Positions 49,516 through 58,982 of a stretch of DNA of 64,000 nt are shown one piece after another. The DNA lies in assembly GCA_014360825.1 (NCBI GenBank), contig JACIWT010000004.1, forward strand, positions 124,001 to 188,000, written 5' to 3'. The translations under genes and the position numbers were made by a program. The stretch comes from Chloroflexota bacterium. GTDB lineage: Bacteria; Chloroflexota; Anaerolineae; UBA2200; JACIWT01. Numbering within the stretch: position 1 is the first letter of the stretch; every line of letters begins with the position of its first letter. Below the pieces are notes generated by a model. The model worked only from the letters and a program-made list of their open reading frames with translations. It was not told the origin of the DNA and ran no database searches.

Positions 49516-50577
49516 ATGGCTGAGCAAATTCCGCTCACGGAATTAAGCTACGAAGAACTGGGGAAGTGGCTGTCCAATCTAGGTCAGCCTAATTACCGTA
49601 GGGATCAACTCTACCGCTGGATTTACCGATCATTGGCGGCGGACTTCGAAGAGATGACCAATTTGCCGGCTTCTCTACGCGCTGATCTCTCCAAGCAGGC
49701 CACCTTGAGAACGCTGACACCAGTGAGCGAGCAGGTCTCGGCCGACAGCCTGACGCGCAAGGTTCTCTTCCGACTGCGCGATGGCGAGGCCATCGAAGCG
49801 GTGCTCATGTTCTACGAGGGTCGCCGTACGGTATGCGTTTCCTCTCAGGTGGGTTGCCCGATCGGCTGCCCGTTTTGCGCCACCGGTCAAGCCGGCTTCG
49901 CTCGCGACCTCACCGCCGGCGAGATCGTAGAACAGGTGCTCTATTTCGCCCGAGAACTCAAAGCATCTGACCAAAGCCTGACCAACGTGGTGATCATGGG
50001 CATGGGCGAACCCCTGCTCAATTACGACGCCACTTGGGCGGCGATCGAAAGGCTGAATGACAAACGGGGGTTTGGCCTGGGGGCACGGCGCATTACCATC
50101 TCCACGGCTGGCTATGTGCCTGGCATCCGCCGTCTGGCCGAGGCCGACCGCGAGGTAGGGCTGGCCATCTCCCTCCATGCCCCCAACGACGAACTGCGGG
50201 ACAAACTGGTGCCTCTGAACCGGCGCTATCCTCTCGACGAATTGCTCGCCGCTTGTCGCTACTATCTTGGCAAGACCCACCGCCGCCTCACTTTCGAGTA
50301 CGCACTGATGGATGGGGTCAACGATTCCAACGCCCTGGCCGAGGAGACTGCCGATCTCCTACATGGATTATTATGTCATGTGAATCTCTTTGCCCTCAAC
50401 CCGACGCCCGACTGCCCTTACCAACCCTCTCCTCGCAAGCGCGTCGTTGCATTCCAGCGCATCCTCACCGCGAGGGGCATCCCGGCCACGGTGCGGTTGG
50501 GTCGGGGCCTGGACATCGCCGCCGGCTGTGGGCAACTGCGGGGACAAGTGCAGGCCAAACAACGACGAGGCAAATAG
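49516..50577 (+). CDS. rlmN: 23S rRNA (adenine2503-C2)-methyltransferase
   Basis: RlmN is a radical SAM enzyme that methylates A2503 of 23S rRNA and A37 of some tRNAs. The 353-residue protein has the CxxxCxxC cluster in CPIGCPFC, the methyl-carrying cysteine upstream in VCVSSQVGC and the second catalytic cysteine near the C-terminus in DIAAGCGQL. Other hallmarks are [15 protein letters not shown] and ISLHAPND. The ATG at 49516 is two bases after the HAD gene stop, and the frame stays open far upstream through that gene, which is not coding in this frame. Confidence 0.95.
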   Translation: MAEQIPLTELSYEELGKWLSNLGQPNYRRDQLYRWIYRSLAADFEEMTNLPASLRADLSKQATLRTLTPVSEQVSADSLTRKVLFRLRDGEAIEAVLMFYEGRRTVCVSSQVGCPIGCPFCATGQAGFARDLTAGEIVEQVLYFARELKASDQSLTNVVIMGMGEPLLNYDATWAAIERLNDKRGFGLGARRITISTAGYVPGIRRLAEADREVGLAISLHAPNDELRDKLVPLNRRYPLDELLAACRYYLGKTHRRLTFEYALMDGVNDSNALAEETADLLHGLLCHVNLFALNPTPDCPYQPSPRKRVVAFQRILTARGIPATVRLGRGLDIAAGCGQLRGQVQAKQRRGK

Positions 50578-50643
50578 CACGGGCGAAATACCCTCCCCCA
50601 TTCGATTCCGCCATAAATTCGGGATTTTTCCCTTCAAAAAGTC

Positions 50644-50672
50644 TTGCTTTTTTGCCCAAACGTGTGTATTAT
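50644..50672 (+). promoter_or_regulatory. promoter of rpe, predicting a leaderless mRNA
   Basis: TTGCTT (50644-50649) and TATTAT (50667-50672) are 17 bases apart. Six bases separate the -10 box from the GTG start at 50679, the same distance as at truD. Confidence 0.72.
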
Positions 50673-50678
50673 TAGCGT

Positions 50679-51359
50679 GTGAGCAAGCAAAAACCAGTCC
50701 AGATCGCAGCATCCATTTTGTCCGCCGATTTCAGCCGCTTGGGCGAAGAAGTGCGCCTGGCCGAAACAGGCGGTGCCGACGTGATCCACGTGGACGTCAT
50801 GGATGGGCACTTCGTCCCCAACATCACGGTCGGTCCACTGGTGGTCCAGGCTGTGCGGCGGGTCACGGGGCTGCCGATATTCACCCATCTCATGATCGAA
50901 TCGCCGGAGCGGTATATCCCGGTGTTCATTGAGGCAGGGGCATCGTGCGTGACTGTGCACCAGGAGACATGCCCACACCTACACCGCACGGTGCAACAGA
51001 TCAAAGAGTTGGGGGCGAAGGCAGGGGTAGCGATCAACCCTGCCACCCCGGTCGCTCTCCTGGAGGAGATCGTGCCCTACGCGGACCTGGTGCTGGTGAT
51101 GACGGTGAATCCTGGATTTGGGGGGCAGGAATTCATCGAAGGGATGCTGGACAAGGTGCGCCGGGTGCGGGAACTACTCGACGCCCGCGCTTCCGAGGCT
51201 TACCTGGAGGTAGATGGAGGGGTCAACCCGATCACTGCCCCCCGCCTGGTTGCAGCCGGTGCGGATATGCTCGTGGCGGGGGCTGCCATCTTCGCTGCCC
51301 CCGAGGGAGTAGTGACAGCCATCGCTGCCATTCGCAAGGCAGCGAGTCGAGCGCGATAA
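50679..51359 (+). CDS. rpe: ribulose-phosphate 3-epimerase
   Basis: Rpe interconverts ribulose and xylulose 5-phosphates in the pentose phosphate pathway. The 226-residue TIM-barrel protein has IAASILSADFSRLG, the metal/catalytic segments VIHVDVMDGHFVPN and THLMIE, LVMTVNPGFGGQ with LEVDGGVN, and the phosphate-binding VAGAAIFA. It starts at GTG with no Shine-Dalgarno sequence, and its promoter places the transcript start at the codon itself. It is separate from the gnd-glk-tkt operon 40 kb away. Confidence 0.95.
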   Translation: MSKQKPVQIAASILSADFSRLGEEVRLAETGGADVIHVDVMDGHFVPNITVGPLVVQAVRRVTGLPIFTHLMIESPERYIPVFIEAGASCVTVHQETCPHLHRTVQQIKELGAKAGVAINPATPVALLEEIVPYADLVLVMTVNPGFGGQEFIEGMLDKVRRVRELLDARASEAYLEVDGGVNPITAPRLVAAGADMLVAGAAIFAAPEGVVTAIAAIRKAASRAR

Positions 51360-51366
51360 AAGCAAA

Positions 51367-51393
51367 ACCAGCGTCCCAGAACGGGACACTGGT
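51367..51393 (-). terminator. terminator of rpmB, shared with rpe
   Basis: ACCAG-GTCCC pairs with GGGAC-CTGGT with one mismatch (51367-51393). On the minus strand it is followed by TTTTGCTTTT, so it terminates rpmB; it lies 7 bases after the rpe stop on the other strand. Confidence 0.78.
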
Positions 51394-51426
51394 CTTGGGT
51401 GTTGTGGGGATAATGGGATCGGAAGG

Positions 51427-51612
51427 TCACTTCGCCTTATACAGTGAGCGCAGACAGCGGGTGCACAGCATCATCACTCGCTTTTGGCCATCCACACGGA
51501 TGGTGACTTTCTGGAGATTGGGTCTCCATTGGCGGTTCGTGGCCCGCTTGGAAAAACTGACGTTGTGACCGAATAGCGGTCCCTTGCCACAGATATCGCA
51601 TTTTGCAGACAT
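51427..51612 (-). CDS. rpmB: 50S ribosomal protein L28
   Basis: This 61-residue protein is a complete L28: [20 protein letters not shown], then [12 protein letters not shown] and the end [13 protein letters not shown]. It is the zinc-binding form with two CxxC pairs. GAGGTTG precedes the ATG. It has its own promoter on the minus strand and a terminator, so it is a single-gene unit lying between plus-strand genes. Confidence 0.95.
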   Translation of the reverse strand: MSAKCDICGKGPLFGHNVSFSKRATNRQWRPNLQKVTIRVDGQKRVMMLCTRCLRSLYKAK

Positions 51613-51679
51613 GAAACAACCTCTTTCCAGAGCCAGGTTTGGATTTCTGCCCCTTCTCCTGGCTGATTTTTCGGGGCAA

Positions 51680-51708
51680 ATGATACCACAATTATCGGCT
51701 TTTCGCAA
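51680..51708 (-). promoter_or_regulatory. promoter of rpmB
   Basis: On the minus strand TTGCGA (51708-51703) and TATCAT (51685-51680) are 17 bases apart, 67 bases before rpmB. Confidence 0.65.
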
Positions 51709-51737
51709 ACTGGTAGTGGAGTACAAGTGAGGTTCGC

Positions 51738-52094
51738 ATGAAAGAGAGTATGATCTTGGGCCGTGTTGAGGTCGCACCCTCGGCTATTGCCAGCCTGGCT
51801 GGCCAGGCCGTTCTGGAATGCTACGGAGTGGTGGGTATGGCAGCGGTAACTCTACGCCACGGCCTGGCAGAACTATTACACCCTGAAAGTTACCGCCGCG
51901 GCGTGGAAGTAACCCTGCAAGATGGCAAGATCATCATTGACCTGTATGTGATCATAGAATATGGCACTCGCATCTCCGAGGTAGCACAAAACATCATGGA
52001 GAACGTGAAGTTCCAAGTGGAACGCTCCCTCGGCGTCCCCATACATCAGATCAACGTGCACGTCCAAGGATTGCGAGTGAGCGAGCAAGATTGA
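51738..52094 (+). CDS. Asp23/Gls24 family protein, copy 1
   Basis: The 118-residue protein belongs to the Asp23 (DUF322) family: [26 protein letters not shown], then [22 protein letters not shown] and [12 protein letters not shown]. Family members sit near the membrane in Gram-positive bacteria and are linked to envelope stress. It lies just before fakA, a conserved order in Firmicutes and Chloroflexota. A second copy is found at 62613. Its exact job is unknown. Confidence 0.9.
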   Translation: MKESMILGRVEVAPSAIASLAGQAVLECYGVVGMAAVTLRHGLAELLHPESYRRGVEVTLQDGKIIIDLYVIIEYGTRISEVAQNIMENVKFQVERSLGVPIHQINVHVQGLRVSEQD

Positions 52095-52125
52095 GGAATG
52101 AGAAAGGCAGTGGAGGTATCCGAAC

Positions 52126-53781
52126 TTGGACCAAGATAAACCGGGCGCAACGAAAGGAGAAACCCATACCTACCCGGAAATGCGGTCTTGTGATGGAGCC
52201 ATTTTCAAGCGCATGATCCAGGCGGGACTTGCCTGGCTTGAAAACCAGATGGAGTACGTCAATTCGTTGAACGTTTACCCGGTTCCGGACGGAGATACAG
52301 GCACCAACATGTATCTGACCATGCAGGCTGCACTTCGGGAGATGTCCAGTGTCTCCGAACAATCGCTATCTGCTGTGGTGCGGAGTGTGGCACACGGGGC
52401 ACTAATGGGAGCGCGCGGTAACTCCGGCGTCATTCTCTCGCAGATTTTCCGCGGCATGGCAAAGAGCCTCGACGGCAAAGATCGTTGCGGCGCTGCTGAG
52501 TTCGCCGCCGCCCTACAAGAGGGCGCTGCCATAGCCTACAAAGGCGTCATCCGTCCCGTAGAGGGCACGATTCTTACGGTGGCCCGCGAGGCCGCCGCCG
52601 CCGCCGTGGCCGCTGCTGCCAAGTGCAGCGACCTCGTCTACGTGCTCGAACGAATGGTGGCGGAGGCCAAACAATCTCTGGCACGCACGCCTCTCCTGCT
52701 GGATGTTCTGCGGGAGGCCGGGGTTGTGGATGCCGGCGGCCAGGGGTTGGTGCTCATTTTCGAGGGTGCGTTGCGTGCCCTTCAGGGTCAGACGGTAAGT
52801 CCCGCGCCACAGGCTGTGCAAGTACCACAGGCGACCGTTGCACCTGGCAGACAATACGGTTATGATGTCCAATTCATCCTCAAGGGCGAGAATCTCGACT
52901 TGGAGGGCATCCGCGATGCCATCTCCAAGATGGGAGAATCGGCACTGGTCGTAGGTGACCAGCACACCATCAAAGTGCACGTTCACGCCGAGAAGCCCGG
53001 GGCCATCCTGGACTACGCTGTGAGACAGGGCAGCATCAGCGATGTTGTAGTCGAGGACATGCAGGCTCAATATGAGGCTTACACCGCTGCTCAAGAGCGC
53101 GTGGTCACGCCGGCGGCCAGTCTGAGCGACATTGCCGTTGTCGCTGTGGTGAATGGGCCAGGGTTCGAGCGCATCTTCGAGAGCCTGGGGGCCAGTCGCA
53201 TCGTTCCGGGTGGACCCACGATGAACCCCAGCACCGAGCAACTCCTGAACGCAATCGAGGGGCTCGAGAATGAAAAGGTCATTGTCCTGCCCAACAACGG
53301 GAATATTCTCCTGGCGGCAGAGCAGGCGCGCCAACTGAGCCGCAAGCAGACCGCAGTGGTGCCTACCAAGACCATCCCACAGGGAATCAGCGCACTATTG
53401 GCCTTCAATTATCAAGCAGATCTGGAAGAGAACCTGGCACTGATGGAGCGCGCAGCGCAACACATCCAGACTGCCGAGATCACCCGGGCAGTGCGTGCTG
53501 CTCAGGTCAACGGCTTGGACATAAAGGAGGGGCAGATCATCGGCCTGCTCAATGGCGTTCTAACCACAGCCAGCGATGAACTTTTAGCCGTGGTGCGCGA
53601 AATGCTCAGGCAAATGAATGCTCAAGACTACGAGATCATCACTGTTTACTACGGGGCCACAACCACACCCCAAGAAGTGGAAGAGGTGGCCGCTATGATC
53701 CGCGAACTCTATCCAAAGCAAGAAGTCGAAATCTTGGATGGCGGCCAACCTTATTACGACTATATTATTTCAGTGGAATAA
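52126..53781 (+). CDS. fakA: fatty acid kinase-like DAK2/DhaL protein
   Basis: FakA phosphorylates fatty acids held by FakB (DegV) proteins. The 551-residue protein has an N-terminal DhaL/DAK2 domain with the Mg/ATP motif YPVPDGDTGTNMYLTM and ARGNSGVILSQIFRG, a middle domain and the C-terminal FakA domain (VLPNNGNILLAAEQA, PTKTIPQGISALLAF, YYGATT). It starts at TTG with GGAGG upstream. Two DegV/FakB genes follow directly, which supports this function. Dihydroxyacetone is unlikely as the substrate because DhaK is absent. Confidence 0.88.
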   Translation: MDQDKPGATKGETHTYPEMRSCDGAIFKRMIQAGLAWLENQMEYVNSLNVYPVPDGDTGTNMYLTMQAALREMSSVSEQSLSAVVRSVAHGALMGARGNSGVILSQIFRGMAKSLDGKDRCGAAEFAAALQEGAAIAYKGVIRPVEGTILTVAREAAAAAVAAAAKCSDLVYVLERMVAEAKQSLARTPLLLDVLREAGVVDAGGQGLVLIFEGALRALQGQTVSPAPQAVQVPQATVAPGRQYGYDVQFILKGENLDLEGIRDAISKMGESALVVGDQHTIKVHVHAEKPGAILDYAVRQGSISDVVVEDMQAQYEAYTAAQERVVTPAASLSDIAVVAVVNGPGFERIFESLGASRIVPGGPTMNPSTEQLLNAIEGLENEKVIVLPNNGNILLAAEQARQLSRKQTAVVPTKTIPQGISALLAFNYQADLEENLALMERAAQHIQTAEITRAVRAAQVNGLDIKEGQIIGLLNGVLTTASDELLAVVREMLRQMNAQDYEIITVYYGATTTPQEVEEVAAMIRELYPKQEVEILDGGQPYYDYIISVE

Positions 53782-53811
53782 AATCGGCTCTACGGAGAAA
53801 GCGGTATTCGC

Positions 53812-54657
53812 ATGGAGAGCGTGAAGATAGTTACCGATAGCGCCTCAGAGATTCCGCCGGAGCGAGCGGAAGAGTTGGGCATCACCGTGGTGCCCATGCA
53901 TATCCATATCGGCTCCAAAGTATATCGGGATGGCGTAGACCTCAGTAAGGCGGATTTCTATCGCTTAGCCACTCGCGGCCAAGGGATGCCTTACATTTCA
54001 GCACCTACGCCTGAGGAATTCGCCGACGTCTACGGCCGGCTGAGCAGAGACAGGGAGAGCATTCTTTCTATTCACTCCTCTTCCAGGCTGTCTGATGCTT
54101 ACCGCGCTGCATTAAGGGCAGCCAATGAGTTCATCGGTCGCAACGAAATCGTGGTTCTGGACTCGCGTTTGATTTCCTGCGGTCTGGAGATCCTGGTTAC
54201 TGCCGCTGCCGAGGCCGCTGCCCGGGGCATGCCCGTGGATGACCTCGTCCGTATGTTGCGGGGCATGATCCCCCACATCTACGTGGTCTTCTTCGTCGAG
54301 AACATGAGTTACTTGGAACGCGGGGGCTGGCTACAACGCACTCGCACCGCGCTGGGTATGCCCGGCATCAGACCCCTCCTGATCCTGGAGGAGGGAGAGA
54401 TACAACCGCTGGAGAGGGTGCGTTCTCGGGGGCGAGCGGTGGACCGATTGTTCGAGTTCGTGGCGGAGTTCGTGCATCTGGAACAGATCACCATCTTACA
54501 GGGCCGCATCACCGAAGAAGCCAACATGCTGGCGGAACGCATCAACGAGATCTACCCGGAAAAAGAGGTGGATATCCGTACCTATGGCCCAGTGTTGGCC
54601 ACGCAACTGGGCCCCGAAGCAATTGGCGTTATCGTTTACGAGGGTCTGCTGCAATGA
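53812..54657 (+). CDS. fakB: DegV/FakB fatty acid-binding protein, copy 1
   Basis: The 281-residue protein is a DegV-family protein that binds a fatty acid and presents it to FakA: IVTDSASEIPPE, ISAPTPEEFADVY, ILSIHSSSRLSDAYRAA and LDSRLISCGLEI are the family motifs. The mRNA overlap ATGA with the next paralogue and the 30-base gap from fakA suggest one unit. Which acyl chain is bound is unknown; two paralogues commonly prefer saturated versus unsaturated chains. Confidence 0.88.
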   Translation: MESVKIVTDSASEIPPERAEELGITVVPMHIHIGSKVYRDGVDLSKADFYRLATRGQGMPYISAPTPEEFADVYGRLSRDRESILSIHSSSRLSDAYRAALRAANEFIGRNEIVVLDSRLISCGLEILVTAAAEAAARGMPVDDLVRMLRGMIPHIYVVFFVENMSYLERGGWLQRTRTALGMPGIRPLLILEEGEIQPLERVRSRGRAVDRLFEFVAEFVHLEQITILQGRITEEANMLAERINEIYPEKEVDIRTYGPVLATQLGPEAIGVIVYEGLLQ

Positions 54658-55514
54658 GCGACAGGATCGCTGTTGTTACCGACAGCGTCGCGGATATCCC
54701 ATCTGCGATAGCCAAAGAACTGGATATCACTGTGATCCCCATCCACATTCACGTGGGCGAGAAATGCTATTGGGATTCAGATTTGGGCCCAGATGAATTC
54801 TACGCCCTCCTTGCCCACGGCCAAGAAGTACCGAAGACCGCTGCACCAGCCCCCGGTGTGTTCGCAGAGGTCTACACGCAGTTGGCGAAGAGAGCCGAAC
54901 ACGTCCTGGCCATCCACCTGTCCCGGCGTCTGAGCGCGTTGTATAACGCTGCCCTCCTGGGTGCGCAGATGCTCTCCGATGTGGACATCGAGGTTGTGGA
55001 TTCCGAGTCACTCACGATGGGCATGGGGCTCTTGGTGATCGCCGCCGCACGCGCCGTCCGCCAGGGCTGTTCGTTCCCTGAGGTCATCGCCCTAGTGCGC
55101 GACTTGGTGCCCCGCATTCGCGTCGTTGCTTGCGTAGATAACTTATATTTCTTGGCCCGAAGTGGGCGTATCAGTTGGGTGATATCCTTCCTCGGGACGA
55201 TCTTTCAAATCAAGCCGGTGATCCTGATAGACCGAGGTGACCCTATTCTCAAAGGGCGGGCACGCACTATGCAAAGGGGGCTTGATTACCTGATGGACAT
55301 CGTGCGCGGTTTCGGGCCGTTACAGGAAGCGTCTGTGATCCACACTAATGCCCCAGAGGCAGCGGCGAGACTGGCCGAGATGCTGGCAGCGCTTTACCCT
55401 AAAGAGCGCATCATCATGGCCCGGGCGGATGTCGGCATCGGCAGCCACGCTGGGCCGGGCGCTGTGGGTGTGGCCTGCGTCCTGGCCTCATCAGAGCGAG
55501 TAGAGCCATTATGA
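54654..55514 (+). CDS. fakB: DegV/FakB fatty acid-binding protein, copy 2
   Basis: The second DegV-family protein (286 residues) is similar in layout to the first: AVVTDSVADIPSAIAKELDI, TAAPAPGVFAEVYTQL, LAIHLSRRLSALYNAAL and VVDSESLTMGMGLLVI. It overlaps the first copy and recG by 4 bp each. Having two adjacent FakB proteins implies different acyl preferences, which is inference. Length is normal. Confidence 0.88.
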   Translation: MSDRIAVVTDSVADIPSAIAKELDITVIPIHIHVGEKCYWDSDLGPDEFYALLAHGQEVPKTAAPAPGVFAEVYTQLAKRAEHVLAIHLSRRLSALYNAALLGAQMLSDVDIEVVDSESLTMGMGLLVIAAARAVRQGCSFPEVIALVRDLVPRIRVVACVDNLYFLARSGRISWVISFLGTIFQIKPVILIDRGDPILKGRARTMQRGLDYLMDIVRGFGPLQEASVIHTNAPEAAARLAEMLAALYPKERIIMARADVGIGSHAGPGAVGVACVLASSERVEPL

Positions 55515-57916
55515 TCACTTCTGCGATTCAGAAACTGACCAAGATATTAGCCGAGGAGCAAAAGCAAGGTTGCCAAGACCGGGTGGTCATCGGCGGGCTC
55601 GACAAATTGCTCCGGAGGTGGGTGGAAGAGACCAAGCAGGCTGCCGAGAACGAGGCAGAACACAGGCTTGTTGATGAGATCAAGACCACCCTGCATGACT
55701 ACGCTAGCAAAGCGGATGCTGAACGGCGCACCGCCATCGAGGTCGCTCTAAAGAGGCTGAGGGAGTTTTCGCCAGTGACGAAGCCAGGTGAGCCAACGCC
55801 TGCGCCCGTCCCCAGTCAGCCCAAAGAGCCGGCTTTCACCCTCGACTCCCCTGTTACATCCATCCGAGGCGTCAGCACCGCCTATGCCAGGCGGCTGGCA
55901 CGCCTGGGTGTGCGCACTGTGGGAGACCTAGTATACCTTTTCCCACGCCGTTATGACGACTTCAGTGCCCTCAAGACCATCGCCCAACTCCGATATGGCG
56001 AAGAGGCCACCATTATCGCCACCATCTGGGAAGTGCAGAACCGCGAGAGCCGCCGTGGCCAAGTCATCACCAAGGCCCTGGTCTCCGATGGCACCGCTAC
56101 CATGCAGGTAACTTGGTTTAACCAGCCCTATCTTGCCCAGCGGCTACAGCCAGGACGCCAGATTGTCCTGAGTGGCAAGGTCGAAGCCTATCTGGGGCGC
56201 TTGACTATGTCTTCGCCAGCCTGGGAACCCCTGGAACGGGAATTGATTCACACCGCGCGCCTGGTCCCGGTCTATCCGCTCACCGAAGGGATTGGAGCGC
56301 GATGGTTGCGCCGATTGATCAAGTCTCTGATCGATCTCTGGGCCCCACATCTTCGTGATCCCCTCCCAGAAGAATTGCGCCGGAAATACGATCTGATCAG
56401 TCTGCCAACTGCAATGAGTCAGATCCACTTCCCAGATAATCGCCAGATGTTAGAAGCAGCCCGACGGAGGTTGTGCTTCGACGAGTTCTTGCTCATCCAA
56501 CTGGGTGTTTTGCGCCAACGCTGGGAATGGCAGCAATGGCCAGGGCGGCCGCTCACGATTGACCATGACCTGATCCACGCCTTTGTCAGTTCTTTACCTT
56601 ACGTGCTGACTAATGCTCAGCAACGCGCCCTGGAGGAGATACTGGCCGACCTCGCCAAGGCCAAGCCTATGAGCCGCTTGCTCCAGGGCGATGTGGGTTC
56701 TGGCAAGACCGTCGTCGCCACTGCCGCCCTCTTGAATGCCGTTGCCAATGGGGCACAGGCAGCCATTATGGCCCCCACGGAGATCTTAGCCGAACAACAT
56801 TATCAAACTATCTCCGCTTTGCTTGAGGCTGCCGCCGACTGCGCCGCCAGGCAAGGGCGAACGTTTCCTCGCCCCGTCATACGCCTGCTGATAGGCAGTC
56901 TCAGCCAAGGGGAGAAAGAAACCCTCCATCGCAACATCGCTGCCGGGGAAGTGGACATCGTGATCGGCACCCACGCTCTGATTCAGGAAAGCGTGGTTTT
57001 CAAAGACTTGGCCCTGGCCGTGATTGATGAGCAGCACCGTTTCGGAGTGAACCAGCGTGCGGCCTTGCGCAGCAAAGGATATAGTCCCCATGTCCTGGTC
57101 ATGACCGCCACGCCCATCCCCCGAACCCTGGCCCTCACCATCTACGGCGACCTCGACCTCTCGGTCATTGATGAGATGCCACCTGGACGGCAGCGGATTG
57201 AAACTCGTTGGCTCTCCGCCTTGGAGCGCGAACGCGCTTACAACTTCGTCCGCGCCCAGGTGGAGCAAGGGCGACAAGCCTTCATCATTTGCCCCTTGGT
57301 AGAGGAATCCGAGAAAATCGAGGCTCGCGCCGCCACCGCCGAATACGAGCGCCTCCAATCGGAGATATTCCCTGACCTGAAACTGGGACTACTCCACGGT
57401 CGCATGAAGGGCGAGGAGAAGGAAGCGATCATGAATGCGTTCCGCCGCGGGGAGTATCATATCTTGGTCTCCACTGCCGTCGTGGAGGTGGGCATTGATG
57501 TGCCAAATGCCACCGTCATGCTGGTGGAAGGGGCCAATCGCTTCGGCTTGGCCCAACTTCACCAGTTCCGCGGGCGCGTGGGGCGGGGCGAGTATCCGTC
57601 GTACTGTCTTCTGCTCGCCGACACCCCCAGCCTGGAGGGCGAACAGCGCCTGCGCATCATCGAGGAGACCGATGACGGCTTCAAACTGGCCGAAGAAGAC
57701 CTGAAAATGCGCGGGCCCGGCGAGTTTTTCGGCACCAGGCAAGCGGGGTTACCCGACTTAAAGGTGGCGAGGCTCAGCGACGTGCACGTTTTAGAGACGG
57801 CTCGAACAGCGGCAAAGGAAATTTTCGAGCGCGATCCAACGCTCTCCCTGCCAGAATATCAGGCCCTGGCCCAACAGGTAGCCGAGTTCTGGCAGACGAA
57901 GGGCGATCTCAGTTAG
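55511..57916 (+). CDS. recG: ATP-dependent DNA helicase RecG
   Basis: RecG reverses stalled replication forks and moves Holliday junctions. The 801-residue protein has an N-terminal extension (about 110 charged residues, helical), an HhH-like start (IRGVSTAYARRLARLGVRTVGDL), the wedge/OB domain (ATIWEVQNRESRRGQ), Walker A in GDVGSGKTVVA, the DEQH motif in VIDEQHRFGVNQRAAL, TATPIPRTLALT, and the C-terminal helicase half (STAVVEVGIDVPNATVML, QFRGRVGRGE). It overlaps the preceding gene by 4 bp. The N-terminal extension is longer than in E. coli. Confidence 0.95.
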   Translation: MITSAIQKLTKILAEEQKQGCQDRVVIGGLDKLLRRWVEETKQAAENEAEHRLVDEIKTTLHDYASKADAERRTAIEVALKRLREFSPVTKPGEPTPAPVPSQPKEPAFTLDSPVTSIRGVSTAYARRLARLGVRTVGDLVYLFPRRYDDFSALKTIAQLRYGEEATIIATIWEVQNRESRRGQVITKALVSDGTATMQVTWFNQPYLAQRLQPGRQIVLSGKVEAYLGRLTMSSPAWEPLERELIHTARLVPVYPLTEGIGARWLRRLIKSLIDLWAPHLRDPLPEELRRKYDLISLPTAMSQIHFPDNRQMLEAARRRLCFDEFLLIQLGVLRQRWEWQQWPGRPLTIDHDLIHAFVSSLPYVLTNAQQRALEEILADLAKAKPMSRLLQGDVGSGKTVVATAALLNAVANGAQAAIMAPTEILAEQHYQTISALLEAAADCAARQGRTFPRPVIRLLIGSLSQGEKETLHRNIAAGEVDIVIGTHALIQESVVFKDLALAVIDEQHRFGVNQRAALRSKGYSPHVLVMTATPIPRTLALTIYGDLDLSVIDEMPPGRQRIETRWLSALERERAYNFVRAQVEQGRQAFIICPLVEESEKIEARAATAEYERLQSEIFPDLKLGLLHGRMKGEEKEAIMNAFRRGEYHILVSTAVVEVGIDVPNATVMLVEGANRFGLAQLHQFRGRVGRGEYPSYCLLLADTPSLEGEQRLRIIEETDDGFKLAEEDLKMRGPGEFFGTRQAGLPDLKVARLSDVHVLETARTAAKEIFERDPTLSLPEYQALAQQVAEFWQTKGDLS

Positions 57917-57929
57917 AGGGAGCAATGAA

Positions 57930-58460
57930 ATGAAGACCATTGGATTGTACCCAGGCACCTTCGATCCCATCACCAATGGGCACATCGATATTGCTAGCCG
58001 GGCAGCTATCCTGTTCGATCAGTTGGTGATCGGCATCTACGACCGGCCATTGAAGAGCCTGCTTTTCTCCACCGAAGAACGGATCGCGATGGCCAACGAA
58101 GCGCTGAAGGACCTCCCCCACGTGAGGGTGGAGGGTTACTCTGGTCTCACGGTCAATTTCGCCCGCCAACTGGGAGCCAGGTTTATCGTGCGGGGCTTGC
58201 GAGTGATCTCCGACTTTGAGTTAGAATTCCAGATGGCCCAGATCAACCGCAAACTCGCACCGGAGATAGATATGATCTGCCTGATGACAGATATCCGATA
58301 CGCTTTTCTCAGTTCGAGCATCGTGAAAGAAGTCGCTATGGCCGGTGGCTGTCTGGAAGAAATGGTACCGCCCCACGTCGCAGGTGCTCTGGCCAAGAAA
58401 TTTGCAGATGCCAAAGCACGCGCGGAAGCGAACGTGAAACTCATCTCACTGCGCGATTGA
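57930..58460 (+). CDS. coaD: phosphopantetheine adenylyltransferase
   Basis: CoaD makes dephospho-CoA from 4'-phosphopantetheine and ATP, the penultimate step of CoA synthesis. The 176-residue protein has the nucleotidyltransferase motif GLYPGTFDPITNGHID, FIVRGLRVISDFELEFQMA and the C-terminal FLSSSIVKEVAMAGG. Length is slightly above the usual 160. It is 13 bases after recG, in the order recG-coaD that is common in several phyla. Confidence 0.95.
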   Translation: MKTIGLYPGTFDPITNGHIDIASRAAILFDQLVIGIYDRPLKSLLFSTEERIAMANEALKDLPHVRVEGYSGLTVNFARQLGARFIVRGLRVISDFELEFQMAQINRKLAPEIDMICLMTDIRYAFLSSSIVKEVAMAGGCLEEMVPPHVAGALAKKFADAKARAEANVKLISLRD

Positions 58461-58478
58461 CACGAAAAAGGGGGCTTT

Positions 58479-58982
58479 ATGGAGATCCTTGCTTGGGTGG
58501 ACCAATTGGAGGCCCTTCTTAACGAGGGGTGGCGTGTGCCATTGACCAACAAGACCGTGATTGATGAGGAGCGTTTCCTGTACGCCATTGATCAATTGCG
58601 TGTCAGCATTCCCAAACAGGTGCGAGAGGCAGAGAAAATCCTGCAAGAGAAAGAGGCTGTCATTGCCCAGGGGCGAGCGGAAGCAGAACACATCATTGCG
58701 GAGGCTCGAAACGAGGTGGCAAAGTTGGTCAATGACAATGAAATCAGCGCCGCGGCGCGCAAGGAGGCTGAGGAAATCCTCGCTAAGGCCCGACAGGAAG
58801 CCGAAGAGATGCGCCGCGGGGCGGATGAATACGCCTACGAGGTGCTCAGCCAGATAGAAGAGCAATTGAGCACTCTTCACCAGACCATTCTCAACGGCCT
58901 ACGCATTTTGGAGCGACGGCAGGCGGAGTCCGGCAAGCCGCCCGAGGCGGCTGAAGGCGAACGCCTGCCGGAAGAGGTTTGA
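58479..58982 (+). CDS. coiled-coil protein after coaD
   Basis: The 167-residue protein is mainly a long coiled coil (about residues 35-145) rich in Glu, Ala, Arg and Gln, preceded by a short ordered N-terminus (LAWVDQLEALLNEGWRVPLTNKTVIDEE). It resembles proteins found beside coaD in Chloroflexota and Firmicutes, whose role is not known; the coiled coil also recalls ATP synthase subunit b, but there is no membrane anchor. The TGA stop lies inside the -35 box of the next promoter. Confidence 0.8.
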   Translation: MEILAWVDQLEALLNEGWRVPLTNKTVIDEERFLYAIDQLRVSIPKQVREAEKILQEKEAVIAQGRAEAEHIIAEARNEVAKLVNDNEISAAARKEAEEILAKARQEAEEMRRGADEYAYEVLSQIEEQLSTLHQTILNGLRILERRQAESGKPPEAAEGERLPEEV

